A stretch of 64,000 nucleotides of DNA, taken from positions 11,102,506 to 11,166,505 of the forward strand of contig NC_061060.1 in the NCBI RefSeq assembly GCF_021917145.1, read 5' to 3'. This document shows positions 23,060 to 33,039 of this stretch, in pieces; the first letter of the stretch is position 1, and each line of letters starts with the position of its first letter. The notes beneath the pieces are model-generated. The model was not told the origin of the DNA and made no database searches. It saw only the letters and a list, made by a program, of their open reading frames with translations. Both the position numbers and the translations under genes were made by a program. This DNA is from Hypomesus transpacificus (Eukaryota > Chordata > Actinopteri > Osmeriformes > Osmeridae).

Positions 23060-23997
23060 TTAGATGTTCCAGATTGTCCCCATCTGGACAGGGGTCCAGA
23101 GCCATGGAGTTCCTGGAGATGGAGGAGCTGTTGGAGGTTTGGGATTGCGAAGAGGAGGATAAATCAGAGGTGGAGGAAGAGGAGGAGTGACAAAACCGGG
23201 AAGTGGAGGAGGATAAATCAGAGGTGGAGGAAGAGGAGGAGTGGCATAACCAGGAGGTGGAGGCGAATGAGGAGCTATCGTCAGAGACCTCAGATTTCCA
23301 TTGACCTTTTCCAAGCCAGCAGAGTCCTGAGCATTGTCTTTTTCTCCTCACAACCTGTTTCAAAACGGACGGTAACATCCGACACAGCAGGAGCGCGCCA
23401 GTCCTCGGCGTGGCGGCAGATCACCGTGGCGATGGTCTCGGCCAGGCAGCAAATGGCTCCCGCTTCTCCGTGGCGAGCAGAGCAGAGCAGGGCCCTGCTA
23501 CCTTTAGAGCTGAGTGACAGCTTAGCGTAGGCCGCCTCCAATGTGGCCTCACGGGCGTCTGTGCCACTGAAGAACGGGCTCTGGGGCTGGTGATCCAGGA
23601 TGAGGTTGATCGCGTCTTGGGTCCAAAGAATCCATCCCACTTCCTGAAGGAGAGTAGCCTCTAGCTTTTAGGGGGTGGGGGCACTGGTGGTTGAGGGGGA
23701 CTCCTCGAGGGCTAGGCGTACCATCAGCCCGTGCAGGAGGTCCCGCAGGGTCTGGTGGTGCAGGGCACTGGGCCCGGAGGTTGTCCAAACCTTCTCCTTG
23801 ATCAGAACCTCCCCGGGCTGGAGGGAGGTGGTCTCAGAGGGCCTTGGGGGCAACCAGGAAAGCACCTGGACCTGCTTAGAGAAACCTGAAGCTCCATCAT
23901 CCTTCCCATCTTCCTCGATATTCATTTCCGTGGCAACGTTGATGGCTTTGGTCAGGCAATCTGACATTTCTTCGTGGTTGGTGAAACCTAAACTCAA
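23060..23997 (-). CDS. Unrecognised gene, proline-rich C-terminus, three predicted exons
   Basis: Predicted exons 23722-23997, 23355-23643 and 23060-23274 give 259 aa. The 78-bp intron removes an in-frame TAA at 23668 and the 80-bp intron removes a frame change, and phases agree. Sites: donors ATG/GTACGC and ACAG/GTTGTG; acceptors CCTTCAG and GACGATAG. The last acceptor is weak. The N-terminal part is acidic (MNIEEDGKDDG). The middle reads 'WILWTQDAINLILDHQPQSP'. The C-terminal 70 residues are a proline-rich repeat (PPLPPPLIYPP twice) encoded by a 58-bp tandem unit. No family is recognised. The alternative is a pseudogene with one stop and one frameshift. Confidence 0.45.
23140..23260 (-). 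repeat. 58-bp tandem repeat inside the proline-rich coding segment
   Basis: On the plus strand the unit GAGGATAAATCAGAGGTGGA plus GGAAGAGGAGGAGTG occurs twice, about 58 bp apart. In minus-strand translation it encodes the two PPLPPPLIYPP blocks. 58 bp is not a multiple of three, yet the short spacer between units keeps both in the same frame. Confidence 0.6.
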
Positions 23998-24094
23998 CTC
24001 TGGGTTGGGACTTCCTGTTGTCCCTTCCTGTCTTTCATAATAAAACTATTTAGCTATATTTCGCTAACTATTTAGCTAAATATTTAGTTAAATA

Positions 24095-24258
24095 ATCAAC
24101 TATTTAGATATTTAGCCTAACATTTAACATTTAGATTTAGATTTAACATTTAGATTTAGATTTAACATTTAGATTTAACATTTAGATTTACATTGAACAT
24201 TTAGATTTAACATTTAACATTTAGATTTAACATTTAACATTTAGATTTAACAGTTTTA
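24095..24258 (+). repeat. AT-rich tandem repeat (TTTAGATTTAACA units)
   Basis: About ten short units built from 'acatttagattta' run through the block, with variable spacing. No coding potential. Confidence 0.9.
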
Positions 24259-24720
24259 TAAAATATTATTTTATTATTTTGCATACTGCAGAACAATGCT
24301 CTGGATAAGTTATGACATGTATTTAGATGAATTTCCCTCTAAATGTTTAAAAAAGTGACCGTAAAAAATGGTGCTGTATTTATTTGTGCTAAATGTGCGA
24401 AACATTTGCAGGATTAACGGACGTGCCACCTTTTACAAACGGCGCCCCATACACTGGACAATGTTTTACGAATTGAAAAGGCGGCTATGTTAGTTTGTTT
24501 TACATAAAGCCTCAAAAACCTTTTCGCTCAAATCACTCACAAAAAATTTGCTTGCACGCTATAGGCAAGTTCATGAGCCGTTTCCGCTTTACTTCCTGAA
24601 CTGCTACCCTATATGCAATCCATTTCCGTTCTGGCGGGCTGGGTTTTTTTTGCTAGCTAGATCCGTTGTGCCGACAAAGCACTGATATCGCAGTGACAAA
24701 GAGGATATAACATTTACAAC

Positions 24721-24796
24721 ATGAAGAAAAGTGGTTCGGGAACGACGTGTGTAGTTGGTTGCAAACAATCGAGAAAGCACCTGAACGAGTGGTTAG
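24721..24796 (+). pseudogene. THAP-like zinc-finger N-terminal fragment
   Basis: The frame starts MKKSGSGTTCVVGCKQSRKH and continues LNEWLD. A C-x3-C pattern (CVVGC) near the N-terminus followed by basic residues is the way THAP domains and transposon-derived THAP-like proteins begin. The frame is interrupted just after, where a reversed SINE head begins, so only the start remains. The rest of the C2CH motif is missing. Confidence 0.4.
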
Positions 24797-24814
24797 ATAG
24801 AGTGCTACGACCAG

Positions 24815-24892
24815 TTTTAAAACCTAGAATCGATCCGGCAACCTTCAGATTACTAGCCCGATTCCCTAACTGCTCAGCCACCTGACTCCCTA
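24815..24892 (-). mobile_element. SINE head fragment, reverse orientation
   Basis: The reverse complement carries the same tRNA-like head as the 59638 SINE (GGTGGCTGAGCAGTTAGGGA, then GGTTGCCGGATCGATTC, with a B box). Only the head is present; the tail is missing. Confidence 0.65.
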
Positions 24893-25239
24893 TTATGCTA
24901 CATGTTTTGCCAGAATAACTGGCAAGACCATTGAATGTTCATGATGTTCCTGTGTGTTTATTCCTTTAACTGGGTACAACAACGCGATCAGTCAACCGAC
25001 TATAAATGTTTTTAATGTCGGGCTACGAATTTATTGAACAACTTCTGTCTGATACGTGTGGCATCCTTTAGCTAAATAATTAGGCTACATTTTGAGAGAT
25101 TGAAGAGCTAGACAACAAATGTTCTAATGAATCACCGACTAAAAGTTATCTACTGACATTTAGTGATGTGTCGTTCGTGAACGATTCGTTCATTTTGAAC
25201 GAATCCTTATAAGGACTCGGGAGTAACGAGTCCTCTCAA

Positions 25240-25622
25240 CGAGTGATTCGTTCATTTCCCGACTCGGTCTTTCTACGAGTCTTTGGATCATTTTTCACGT
25301 GACCTGCATAGGCTCTGTAGCTAGAGGAAACGAACGATTCGTTCCTTTCCCGACTCGGTCTTTCTACGAGTCTTTGGATTATTTTTCACGTGACCTGTAT
25401 AGGCTGTAGCAAGAGGAAACGAACGATTCGTTCCTTTCCCGACTCGGTCTTTCTACGAGTCTTTGGATCATTTTTCACGTGACCTGCATAGGCTCTGTAG
25501 CTAGAGGAAACGAATGATTAGTTCCTTCCCCGACTCGGTCTTTCTACGAGTCTTTGGATCCTTTTTTCACGTGACCTGCATTGTATTTTTTAGTAGAGGA
25601 AACAGTTTCCTTATTCCCTTTC
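25240..25622 (+). repeat. Tandem array, four units of about 90 bp
   Basis: The motif GACTCGGTCTTTCTACGAGT starts at 25261, 25352, 25441 and 25532, giving periods of 91, 89 and 91 bp. Each unit has the self-complementary pair ACTCG..CGAGT, a CACGTG hexamer in TTTTTCACGTGACCTG, and the direct motif GAACGATTCGTTC. Units are well conserved except the last. Upstream, 25170-25260 has related ACGATTCGTTC and ACGAGTC pieces. Confidence 0.92.
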
Positions 25623-25860
25623 GCGTGGCCGCTGTTTTAGTAAGACGTGAATGAATTATATTCGCTCAAGTCATCATACTGACTGGTTTTGTTATTTTCA
25701 CTCTACATTTACACTTACAGTTTAGTGCAGTGTTTGACGTGATAATTAAATGCTAGTGTGATAATACATGACCAAATCATACAAACTCATGATACATTAT
25801 TTTAATGCAGGAATTTATTTTGAAATAGTATTTGCTGGTGCACATGTCATGCACTAACCT

Positions 25861-25932
25861 ACAGTGGACGTATAGGGGCTATACGTCCTTTGCAGTGGAC
25901 GTATAGCCCCCCCCCCCCCCCCCCCCCCCCCC
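25861..25932 (+). repeat. Small palindrome followed by a poly-C run
   Basis: GGACGTATAGGGGCTATACGTCC is nearly perfectly self-complementary. It is followed by a second GTGGACGTATAG copy and a C homopolymer of about 25 bases. Confidence 0.8.
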
Positions 25933-27322
25933 TCCTGAAATGAACGAGGGATAGGAGGACGACCTGAAAAGGTGGACTCACATAACGTAGGCTACACTAG
26001 CATATTTAGCTACTTTATTAACTGTGTTGTAAAGAATTTATAATACATTACAGTATAATTCTAGTGCTATAATCATTAGCTGTATCATGGGCATGGCACT
26101 AACTATAATTCCAGTGGGAAACAGGATGTATTTTGTGTTGTTATCTCTCCATTTCAGAAGCAACCTTGAAACCGGGCTGAGAGAGCACCCGAGCAGGTGG
26201 GATGCGTAGGGAAGAACAAACTCCCTGATACACGAGAGGACAAGCACAACCCTTTTTGATATTACTGTTTCAATTGCACTGTATAATATATGCTGGGGCA
26301 GGGACAGATAGCCAGTTGGACTTCGTGAACCAGCCCAAACTCTTTTTGCGGGTAGGGAAACGTAGACAACCCCAGAGCTCTGTACTTGTTGATTTCCAAC
26401 TGCTGCATTAAAGCTGATATTATCGGACCTTTGCGACTCCAGACCACTCTTTCTAGAACACATATTTGTGTCATTGATTACCATCATTACATATTGGATT
26501 AGACACAAAGATTTTCAGTCCTTCAGTTGCTACTGACGGCGAAGCGATGAATAACCTAAAAAGCTCTGAGTCTTATCAGTAGCCTACTACTAGCTACCTC
26601 CACAGCAATAAAGTTGGCCGCGTTTTAATAAAGTTAGTCGCGTTTTAATAAAGGAGGTGGGACACAACCTTGTTGTGCAGACAGATAGTCCAGGCAAAGT
26701 AGCGTTTTACGACAGACTAATTGTAAAATAATTTTCTTCAGCATAGATCATTTCTATGAGGTGTCCAGAACAACATACTAAAAGTCCTAAGAAATCCTAG
26801 TTGTGGAAATAGACTATGTTTAATACTCATCAATCCGAGATGTGTGCCAATAAGGCCACACCCAAATGGGGTTATTTTATTCCTTTACTCCTATCAAAAT
26901 GAAACTTTACACAATAAAAATACCCATGAAAAGTAAAATTTTTGTATTACAAGTTTCTTTGAAAATGAATTGTAATATGCAAATGAGCTATACACTAATC
27001 GAATATGCCCAAAATACACCCAAATAGGCATCATATTTTCCTTTATTCCTACCACAATACAACTTCACATCGTAATAGTATACATTAAAAGTAACTTTTT
27101 GTTAGCCGATGAGCTGAATGAGCCATAGACTTATATTGAATGAGCACAGGGAGAAATGGCTTGAGTTGCCTGCCTTGTTGTAGCAAGTTTAGCAAATCGT
27201 TGTCACACATACATGAAATGTTGTTAATATAGTTTATTCCCGTTATTTTAAAACGGATTTGATTTTTCGTAAAAACGTAGGCCCTACATGATGGCAAATA
27301 TATTATGTTAAGCGCGAACATA
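25933..27322. other. AT-rich intergenic stretch, old repeats only
   Basis: No gene is supported. A 156-codon minus-strand frame at 26038-26508 resembles nothing I know. At 26850-27065 two diverged copies of a block containing 'ccacacccaaatggggttatttt' and 'acacccaaataggcatcatattttcc' lie in tandem. About 27110-27260 resembles part of the repeat seen at 58400-58620. Confidence 0.4.
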
Positions 27323-28983
27323 CAGTGCCCTCCAAAAGTATTGGAACAGTGAGGCCAATTCCTTTATTTTTGCTGTAGACTGAAAACATTTGGGCTTGAC
27401 ATCAAACGATGAATGTGAAACCAGAGATCAACGTTTCAGCTTTTATTTCCAGGTATTTACATCAGGATCTGATGCACAAATTAGAAAATATCACCTTTTT
27501 GTTCGAACCCACCCATTTGTCACGTGAGCAAAAGTATTGGAACATGTGACTGACAGGTGTGTTTTGTTGCCCAGGTGTGTCCTATTACATACATTATTCA
27601 ATCAATAAATACCACTGAATGTCTACACTCAGGTTCAGATTGGGTAAGATAGGTTTTGTCTATGCAGACTGTATTCAGAGGTGAAAACAACATGAAAACC
27701 GGAGCGCTGTCTTTGGGTGAAAAACAAGCAATTGTGAGTCTTAGAGAAGATGGAAAATCAATCAGAGCCATTGCAGAAACATTGGCCATAGCCAGTACAA
27801 CCATTTGGAATGTCCTGAAGAAGAAGAAAACTACTGGTGTACTAAGTAACAGACGTCGAACAGGTAGACCAAGGAAAACATCAGCAGTTGATGACAGAAA
27901 CATTGTGAGAGCTGTAAAGAAAGACCCTAAAACAACTGTTAGTGAGATCAGCAACAACCTCCAGATGGCAGGAGTGAAGGTATCACTATCTACTGTTCGC
28001 AGAAGACTTCATGAACAAAAGTACAAGGGCTACACCAGAAGATGCAAACCACTCATTAGCAAGAAGAATAGGAAGGCCAGGCTGGAATTTGCCAAAAAGT
28101 ACAGAGATGAACCTCAAAAATTCTGGGACAAAGTTTTATGGACTGATGAGACAAAGATTAACTTTTACCAAAGTGATGGAAAGGCTAAAGTTTGGAGAAA
28201 GAAAGGAACTGCTCATGATCCCAAACACACAAGCTCATCTGTGAAACACGGTGGAGGTAATGTCATGGCTTGGGCTTGCATGGCTTCTTCTAGGACGGGC
28301 TCATTAATCTTCATTGAGGATGTAACACATGATGGCAGCAGCAAAATGAACTCGGAAGTCTACAGAAACATTTTGTCTGCCAATTTAAGGAAAGATGCAA
28401 CCAAACTGATTGGCAGAGCCTTCATCATGCAGCAAGATAACGACCCAAAACACACTGCCAAAACAACAAAGGAGTTCATCAGGGGCAAGAAATGGAAGGT
28501 ATTAGACTGGCCAAGTCAATCTCCAGACTTAAACCCTATAGAGCATGCATTTTACCTGCTTAAGAGGAGACTGAAGGGAGGAACCCCACAAAACAAACAA
28601 CAACTGAAAGAGGCTGCAGTGAAAGCCTGGGAAAGCATCAAAAAGGAAGAATGCAAAAGTTTGGTGACGTCAATGGGTCACAGACTTGCTGCAGTTATTG
28701 AAAGCAAAGGATTTGCAACTAAATATTAAGTCTTATTCACTTAAATATGTTTTAAGTATATCTGTTCCAATACTTTTGCTCACATGACAAATGGGTGGAT
28801 TCAAACAAAATGTGATATTTTCTTAGTTGTGCATCAGATCCTGATGTAAATACCTGGAAATAAAAGCTGAAACGTTGATCTCTGGTCTCACGTTCATTAT
28901 TTGATGTCAAGCCCAAATGTTTTCAGTCTACAGCAAAAATAAAGGAATTCGCCTCACTGTTCCAATACTTTTGGAGGGCACTG
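27323..28983 (+). mobile_element. Tc1/mariner transposon, full length, copy B
   Basis: Same family and same 1661-bp length as 10782-12442, but opposite orientation. It is flanked by TA and bounded by CAGTGCCCTCCAAAAGTATT and its inverse. Small differences between the two ends of one copy (GGCCAATTCC versus GGCGAATTCC) are reproduced in the other, so the two copies are essentially the same sequence. Confidence 0.95.
27656..28729 (+). CDS. Tc1/mariner DD34E transposase, intact
   Basis: A 357-aa protein identical to that at 11036-12109. The HTH region, TGRPRK (69-74) and the D164, D261, E296 triad are all present. It starts 333 bp inside the left end, and 254 bp separate its stop from the right end, exactly as in copy A. 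Complete conservation of protein and spacing points to very recent mobilisation. Whether it is expressed cannot be told from sequence. Confidence 0.95.
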   Translation: MSMQTVFRGENNMKTGALSLGEKQAIVSLREDGKSIRAIAETLAIASTTIWNVLKKKKTTGVLSNRRRTGRPRKTSAVDDRNIVRAVKKDPKTTVSEISNNLQMAGVKVSLSTVRRRLHEQKYKGYTRRCKPLISKKNRKARLEFAKKYRDEPQKFWDKVLWTDETKINFYQSDGKAKVWRKKGTAHDPKHTSSSVKHGGGNVMAWACMASSRTGSLIFIEDVTHDGSSKMNSEVYRNILSANLRKDATKLIGRAFIMQQDNDPKHTAKTTKEFIRGKKWKVLDWPSQSPDLNPIEHAFYLLKRRLKGGTPQNKQQLKEAAVKAWESIKKEECKSLVTSMGHRLAAVIESKGFATKY

Positions 28984-29775
28984 TAGATTGTTGACATGTC
29001 TATCTGGAGCAAAGACGAAGATTAATACTTTAACTGTTAACCACAATAGGACATTATATATATTTAAATAATATTAGTCTTGCCTTCAGAAGCTTTTGTT
29101 AAACACACCCATTATTCTTTTTTTGATCGTGCCAGACTGCTTTTGTGGGACAATGAAGGTCCTCAGTGAATATGTTTCACCCCCACTTACATCTGATGGT
29201 AACGTCTTGTAGCCTATATGGTTCTATGAATATGCCCCTTTCAAAGGCAAATGTTCAAACAAGTATATTTTAGACACACTTCTCGAGCTTTTATTTATTA
29301 CATTATTAACACGTCTTGTTAGATCACGTTATATCCATTAATAGACGTTTTGTTTTCTAGGTTGAACATATAAAACACAGGTCGCATTTCGACACTGATG
29401 TGAAATTGAAGGCAGTGTGAATTTCATGGCATTTCGTTTGAATATAAAGTTGACAGTAAGCTATGGTAAGTCTGCATTATGGAAGATTTCGGTTAGCAAA
29501 ATAACTAAGCTTTCTTTGCCTGGCGAGAACAACGACGGAGCTGTTCATGTCAACAGTTTATTTCATCCGATACAATGCATTGGAAATCATACTCAAATCA
29601 AGAAGAAAAAAGCAACATATATGTGATGAGTTCCATCTAGAATAGCCCTATAGCCTATTTCTAAAACAAGTAGAAGGAATACTATACAGTGACAGAATAC
29701 ATTTCCGTTAAGTTTGCATCATGTCTCTGATTCTTATCGGGTTTCTGCCCATAGATTCTGCCTAGCTCACACGCT
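28984..29775. other. Intergenic stretch, nothing recognised
   Basis: AT-rich sequence without convincing genes. A 69-codon frame at 29417-29626 shows no known motif. Confidence 0.4.
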
Positions 29776-29777
29776 CG

Positions 29778-30200
29778 TAACCATATACTGTAAATCTATG
29801 CTCGCGACTGGTTGTCGCAAAGTATGACGTGTACAGCTAGTTGCAAGCGTGCACGAGGCAAGCCCCCACCCCTCGCCCCTCGGCTTGAAGCAACGGCCCC
29901 GGTGGATGTTGGTGGTATTGCATGTACGGTTAGGTTTCCGACTCTTCCGGTCGTTTTTATTCTATTAACTCCATTCAACATTTACAAAACTATCTCCCCC
30001 AATAATTTTTGTTTGATTCTCGAACCTGGCTCATACTACTAGCTTTTTCATATAATATTTTTTCCCAATTTTTGCTAAGTTTGAAACCAATCTGAAATGG
30101 GTAAACCAGCAACCCATTTATTTGCTTAGTCAATGAAAGTTGCCTGCAAATGTGCTGGCGGATACTGACAGGGCACGAGCACAAAAGTTCACGCTGGCTG
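29778..30200 (+). repeat. Dispersed repeat R1, copy 1
   Basis: The core at 29861-30117 carries CGGTTAGG, 'ttccggtcgtttttatt', 'aactatctcccccaataattttt' and 'aaaccaatctgaaatg'. It recurs at 35930-36223 (reverse) and 58020-58620 (forward). Sequence to either side is partly shared too. It has no coding content I can support and its class is unknown. Confidence 0.75.
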
Positions 30201-30214
30201 ATAGCCGATTTACA

Positions 30215-30605
30215 TGAGCTCTCGGAGCTAGGAAAAAAAGAGCCACTGTTTAAAGCTAGACAGGAAGACACGGAAGTGGAAAGATGGCTGCGTCTAGTCT
30301 CGCGCTCTCGCTTGCCTCACTGCGCCACTGAGCACTTTTCATAGAAATGAATGGGGACGCCATCTTGGAAGACAAGAGTAGCTTACTCTAGTTATATTAA
30401 CTCTATGGCACGAGGTCTCGGAGCTAGGGAAAAAAAGAGCCACTGTTTAAAGCTAGACCGGAAGACACGGAAGTGGAAATATGGCCGCGCCCGTTCTCGC
30501 GCTCTCGCTTGCCTCACTGCGCCACTGAGCACTTTTCATAGAAATGAATGGGGACGCCATCTTGGAAGACAAAAGTAGCTTACTCTAGTTATATTAACTC
30601 TATGG
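30215..30605 (+). repeat. Tandem duplication, about 195 bp x 2
   Basis: The unit starting CTCGGAGCTAGG.AAAAAAGAG and ending 'gttatattaactctatgg' occurs twice in a row (about 30219-30408 and 30417-30604), differing by few bases. It includes 'aatgaatggggacgccatcttgg'. A short piece of it (TCGAAGCTAGGAAAAAGGCG) is also seen at 60537. Confidence 0.88.
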
Positions 30606-30611
30606 TTCGAC

Positions 30612-31404
30612 ATGACCCGACTTCATGCGGCGCCGCAGCCGATCGACATCAAAAGAGATTGACAAGCTCCTCTCTGGTCTGGACACCATGCTTGGTGGAG
30701 TGCTGCTCGGGATTCGCGGGGGGCCGGTGTGTGTGTGGGCCTCATTGAACCTCTCCTCCTGTGGTGTTGCTGGGTTGATCATCGGTGTCACGAGGTAACT
30801 CCGGAGAGGGTAGCCACTGTCCCCGAGGAAGATGCTCCTGCCGAACTCTCCTCTGCCAGCCTCAGCCACAGCTGATTTGGCCCACACGAAGCTGTCGTGT
30901 GTGCCTCCTGGCCACCTGGCAACGATGTCCGTGATGAGGCCATCGTGGTCCACTGCCACCTGGGTGTTGATGGCAGCGTAATGTTTCCTCCCAATCCAGC
31001 ACGGATCCACCAGGGAGGGATTGTGGATTAGGATCAGTGTGCCATCCACGACACCGATTACCCGGGGGATCCCAGCCATGGCATGAAATCCACTGTGGAC
31101 CTGGCGGACCTTGTCCCGTGTGGTGGGCATTTGGATGTGTCGGGGCATGGCGCAGGAGGATCGGTGTCACGGCTGCCACACCCTGTGAAACCGATGCCTT
31201 GCTGAGGATGGTGCCATCCCCCACCACATCCAGGAAGATCCCCACTGCGTAAAAATTCAGCAAGGCCAGGAGCTGCACCTCCGGGATGAGGGCAAAATTG
31301 CAGCGGGTTGCCCTCCGGATGTGTGGTGACACTAGCGTGACGAGGCGTTGGATCTCCATACGGGGAAGCCGGTACTTGGACTGGACAGCCCGGTCCGACA
31401 GCAC
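30612..31404 (-). pseudogene. HARBI1-like Harbinger transposase, frameshifted and truncated
   Basis: Minus-strand translation gives the N-terminal part (31404 downward; 'VQSKYRLPRMEIQRLV', 'ATRCNFALIPEVQLLALLNF'). After a one-base type frame change near 31150 it gives 'VIGVVDGTLILIHNP', 'RWPGGTHDSFVW' and 'LGDSGYPLRSYLVTP'. The first two acidic catalytic sites are visible. Shortly after 'EERFNEAHT' the sequence diverges and stops, so the region with the last catalytic residue is missing. It belongs to a different Harbinger subfamily from the one at 18117. In active elements such a protein cuts and pastes DNA with a Myb-like partner; none is seen here. Confidence 0.85.
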
Positions 31405-31890
31405 ATTCAGAGGGGCTGACGCACATAGGCATTTATATAAACTATCTGGCTTCGCGCACGGCGATGCTGTTGATTAGCAGCGAGAATATGCTGTATTGCA
31501 GCCATGGTGTCTCACTCGCGTGGACTTCAGCACCGCCTTTACATATAGACTGAGGTGGAGCCTCGATCTCTTGATGAGGTTCCAGTCGAGTTCAATTACA
31601 CCTGTCAGTTTCCCTGATATCTGTGAAATACCACAGGGTTGTTGATGTTTTTATATCTAATGTAAACTCATGCAGATGCCGAATATTTGTGAAAACGTAA
31701 TGAGTGATAGTAATGATTCATTTTATTTATGTAGCTACAGGAACACATGGGCAATTATTTATTTTTATATCATAATTTTTCTTCTTATGCTATTATTTTT
31801 CTTGCGTCAGTGTTCTGCAGCTGTGGGTGCACATTTATCATCACACATGGTTTTAGTATTCCTTTGTGTCAGATATAACTTTCCATGACG
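31405..31890. other. Intergenic stretch, possible rest of the Harbinger remnant
   Basis: The 5' side of the HARBI1-like pseudogene, then AT-rich sequence. No further gene or terminal repeat could be recognised. Confidence 0.3.
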
Positions 31891-31894
31891 CGGC

Positions 31895-32093
31895 TGCAGT
31901 GAGCGTTTGGTCGCTAAGAAGGCTCTTAAGAGTGGGTCAGGCTGATCTAACTTTTCCTTCTTAGTGAAAGATCTTCTTAAGCTAAGAACGACTCTGGGAA
32001 ACACGTCCTTCTTTCACAGCGCTCTTAAGAGCGCTCCTAAGAAGGTCTTAGCGCTTAAGAGCTTCTTAACGTATCTGGGAAACGCGGCCAAGG
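31895..32093. repeat. MITE-like block rich in inverted CTTAAGAGC motifs
   Basis: The block contains many copies of CTTAAGAGC, GCTCTTAAGAG and TCTTAGCGC in both directions and ends with TATCTGGGAAACGCGGCC. That end resembles the terminus of the MITE at 34759-35009 (TATCTGGAAACGCAGCCC). It is probably a related, more diverged element. Confidence 0.5.
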
Positions 32094-32139
32094 TTAGCTA
32101 GCCAAAACTCTAAAATCTCTGGCTATCTGTTGCATGTGT

Positions 32140-32890
32140 GCAGTCATTTTTTTACTACGGTCCTCTTCAGAGGATTCAGAACGCAGCTGCCCGTCTAGTC
32201 TACAATCTACCCAGACGCTCCCATGTCCCACGCACCCGCCACCTACGGTCACCTAGGTCTTCTTCAGAACGCAGCTGCCCGCCTAGTCTACAATCTACCC
32301 AGACGCTCCCATGTCCCACGCACCCGCCACCTACGGTCACCTACGGTCTTCTTCAGACAACTGCCTGGTGGTCCCACCGCTCAAGACCGCCCGGTCCCAA
32401 CACAAGCTCTTCTCCTGTCTGGCCACCCAGAGGTGGAATCAACTCCCCACCTCAGAGACACTGACTGTCTCCCCATCTTCAAGAAAACGGTAGCGTACTT
32501 AGGAATGGTTTCCTGGTCCCAATGTTAGTTTCCTCAAGGATCACAATGACTCTTGCTTAGAGACTTGTTGGTTAGTGGTAACTGATTTAAATTGTTGTAC
32601 TCGCTGTGAAATATTTTTTCCTGTTGCTTGCTTTTCTACAGGTAGGCTACACTTGCACTTATAGTGATTCATATTGTTTAATTGTAACTTGTTTAATTAC
32701 ATGCTCTTATGGTTCTTCCCTTTGGCACTTATTTTGGTTGTTCACAATATGTGCTTCATGTTTTGGCTACCCACAATGTTTTTGGGACTATCATGTTGTT
32801 ATTATCGGTGACCTATGCACTTTGTAAATCTCTCCCTTGGAAGTCGCTTTGGATAAAATCGTCTGCTAAATGAATAAATGTAAATGTTAA
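32140..32890 (+). mobile_element. L2-type LINE, 3' fragment
   Basis: Reading frames contain 'LQRIQNAAARLVYNLPRRSH' and, in another phase, 'ARSQHKLFSCLATQRWNQLP', the usual end of L2-clade reverse transcriptase. It finishes with TTGGATAAAATCGTCTGCTAAATG, the L2/SINE tail. An 85-bp internal piece is tandemly duplicated (about 32170-32343), and there are frameshifts. It is a dead 5'-truncated copy. Confidence 0.8.
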
Positions 32891-33039
32891 AATGTATGTG
32901 TAAGGTAGTCATAGCAACCCCAGGCATGGAAAGTCCATCTTCGCACAGATACCGATCAACCAATGAGCAGCTGCACCACCAAACAAACTAAGACCAATGG
33001 TACTAGGCTACATAACCTACATAATGACATGGGGCATAT

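Noticed and set aside
26038..26508. 156-codon minus-strand frame
   Set aside because: No similarity to any family I know, and it lies in AT-rich sequence with repeat-like pieces.
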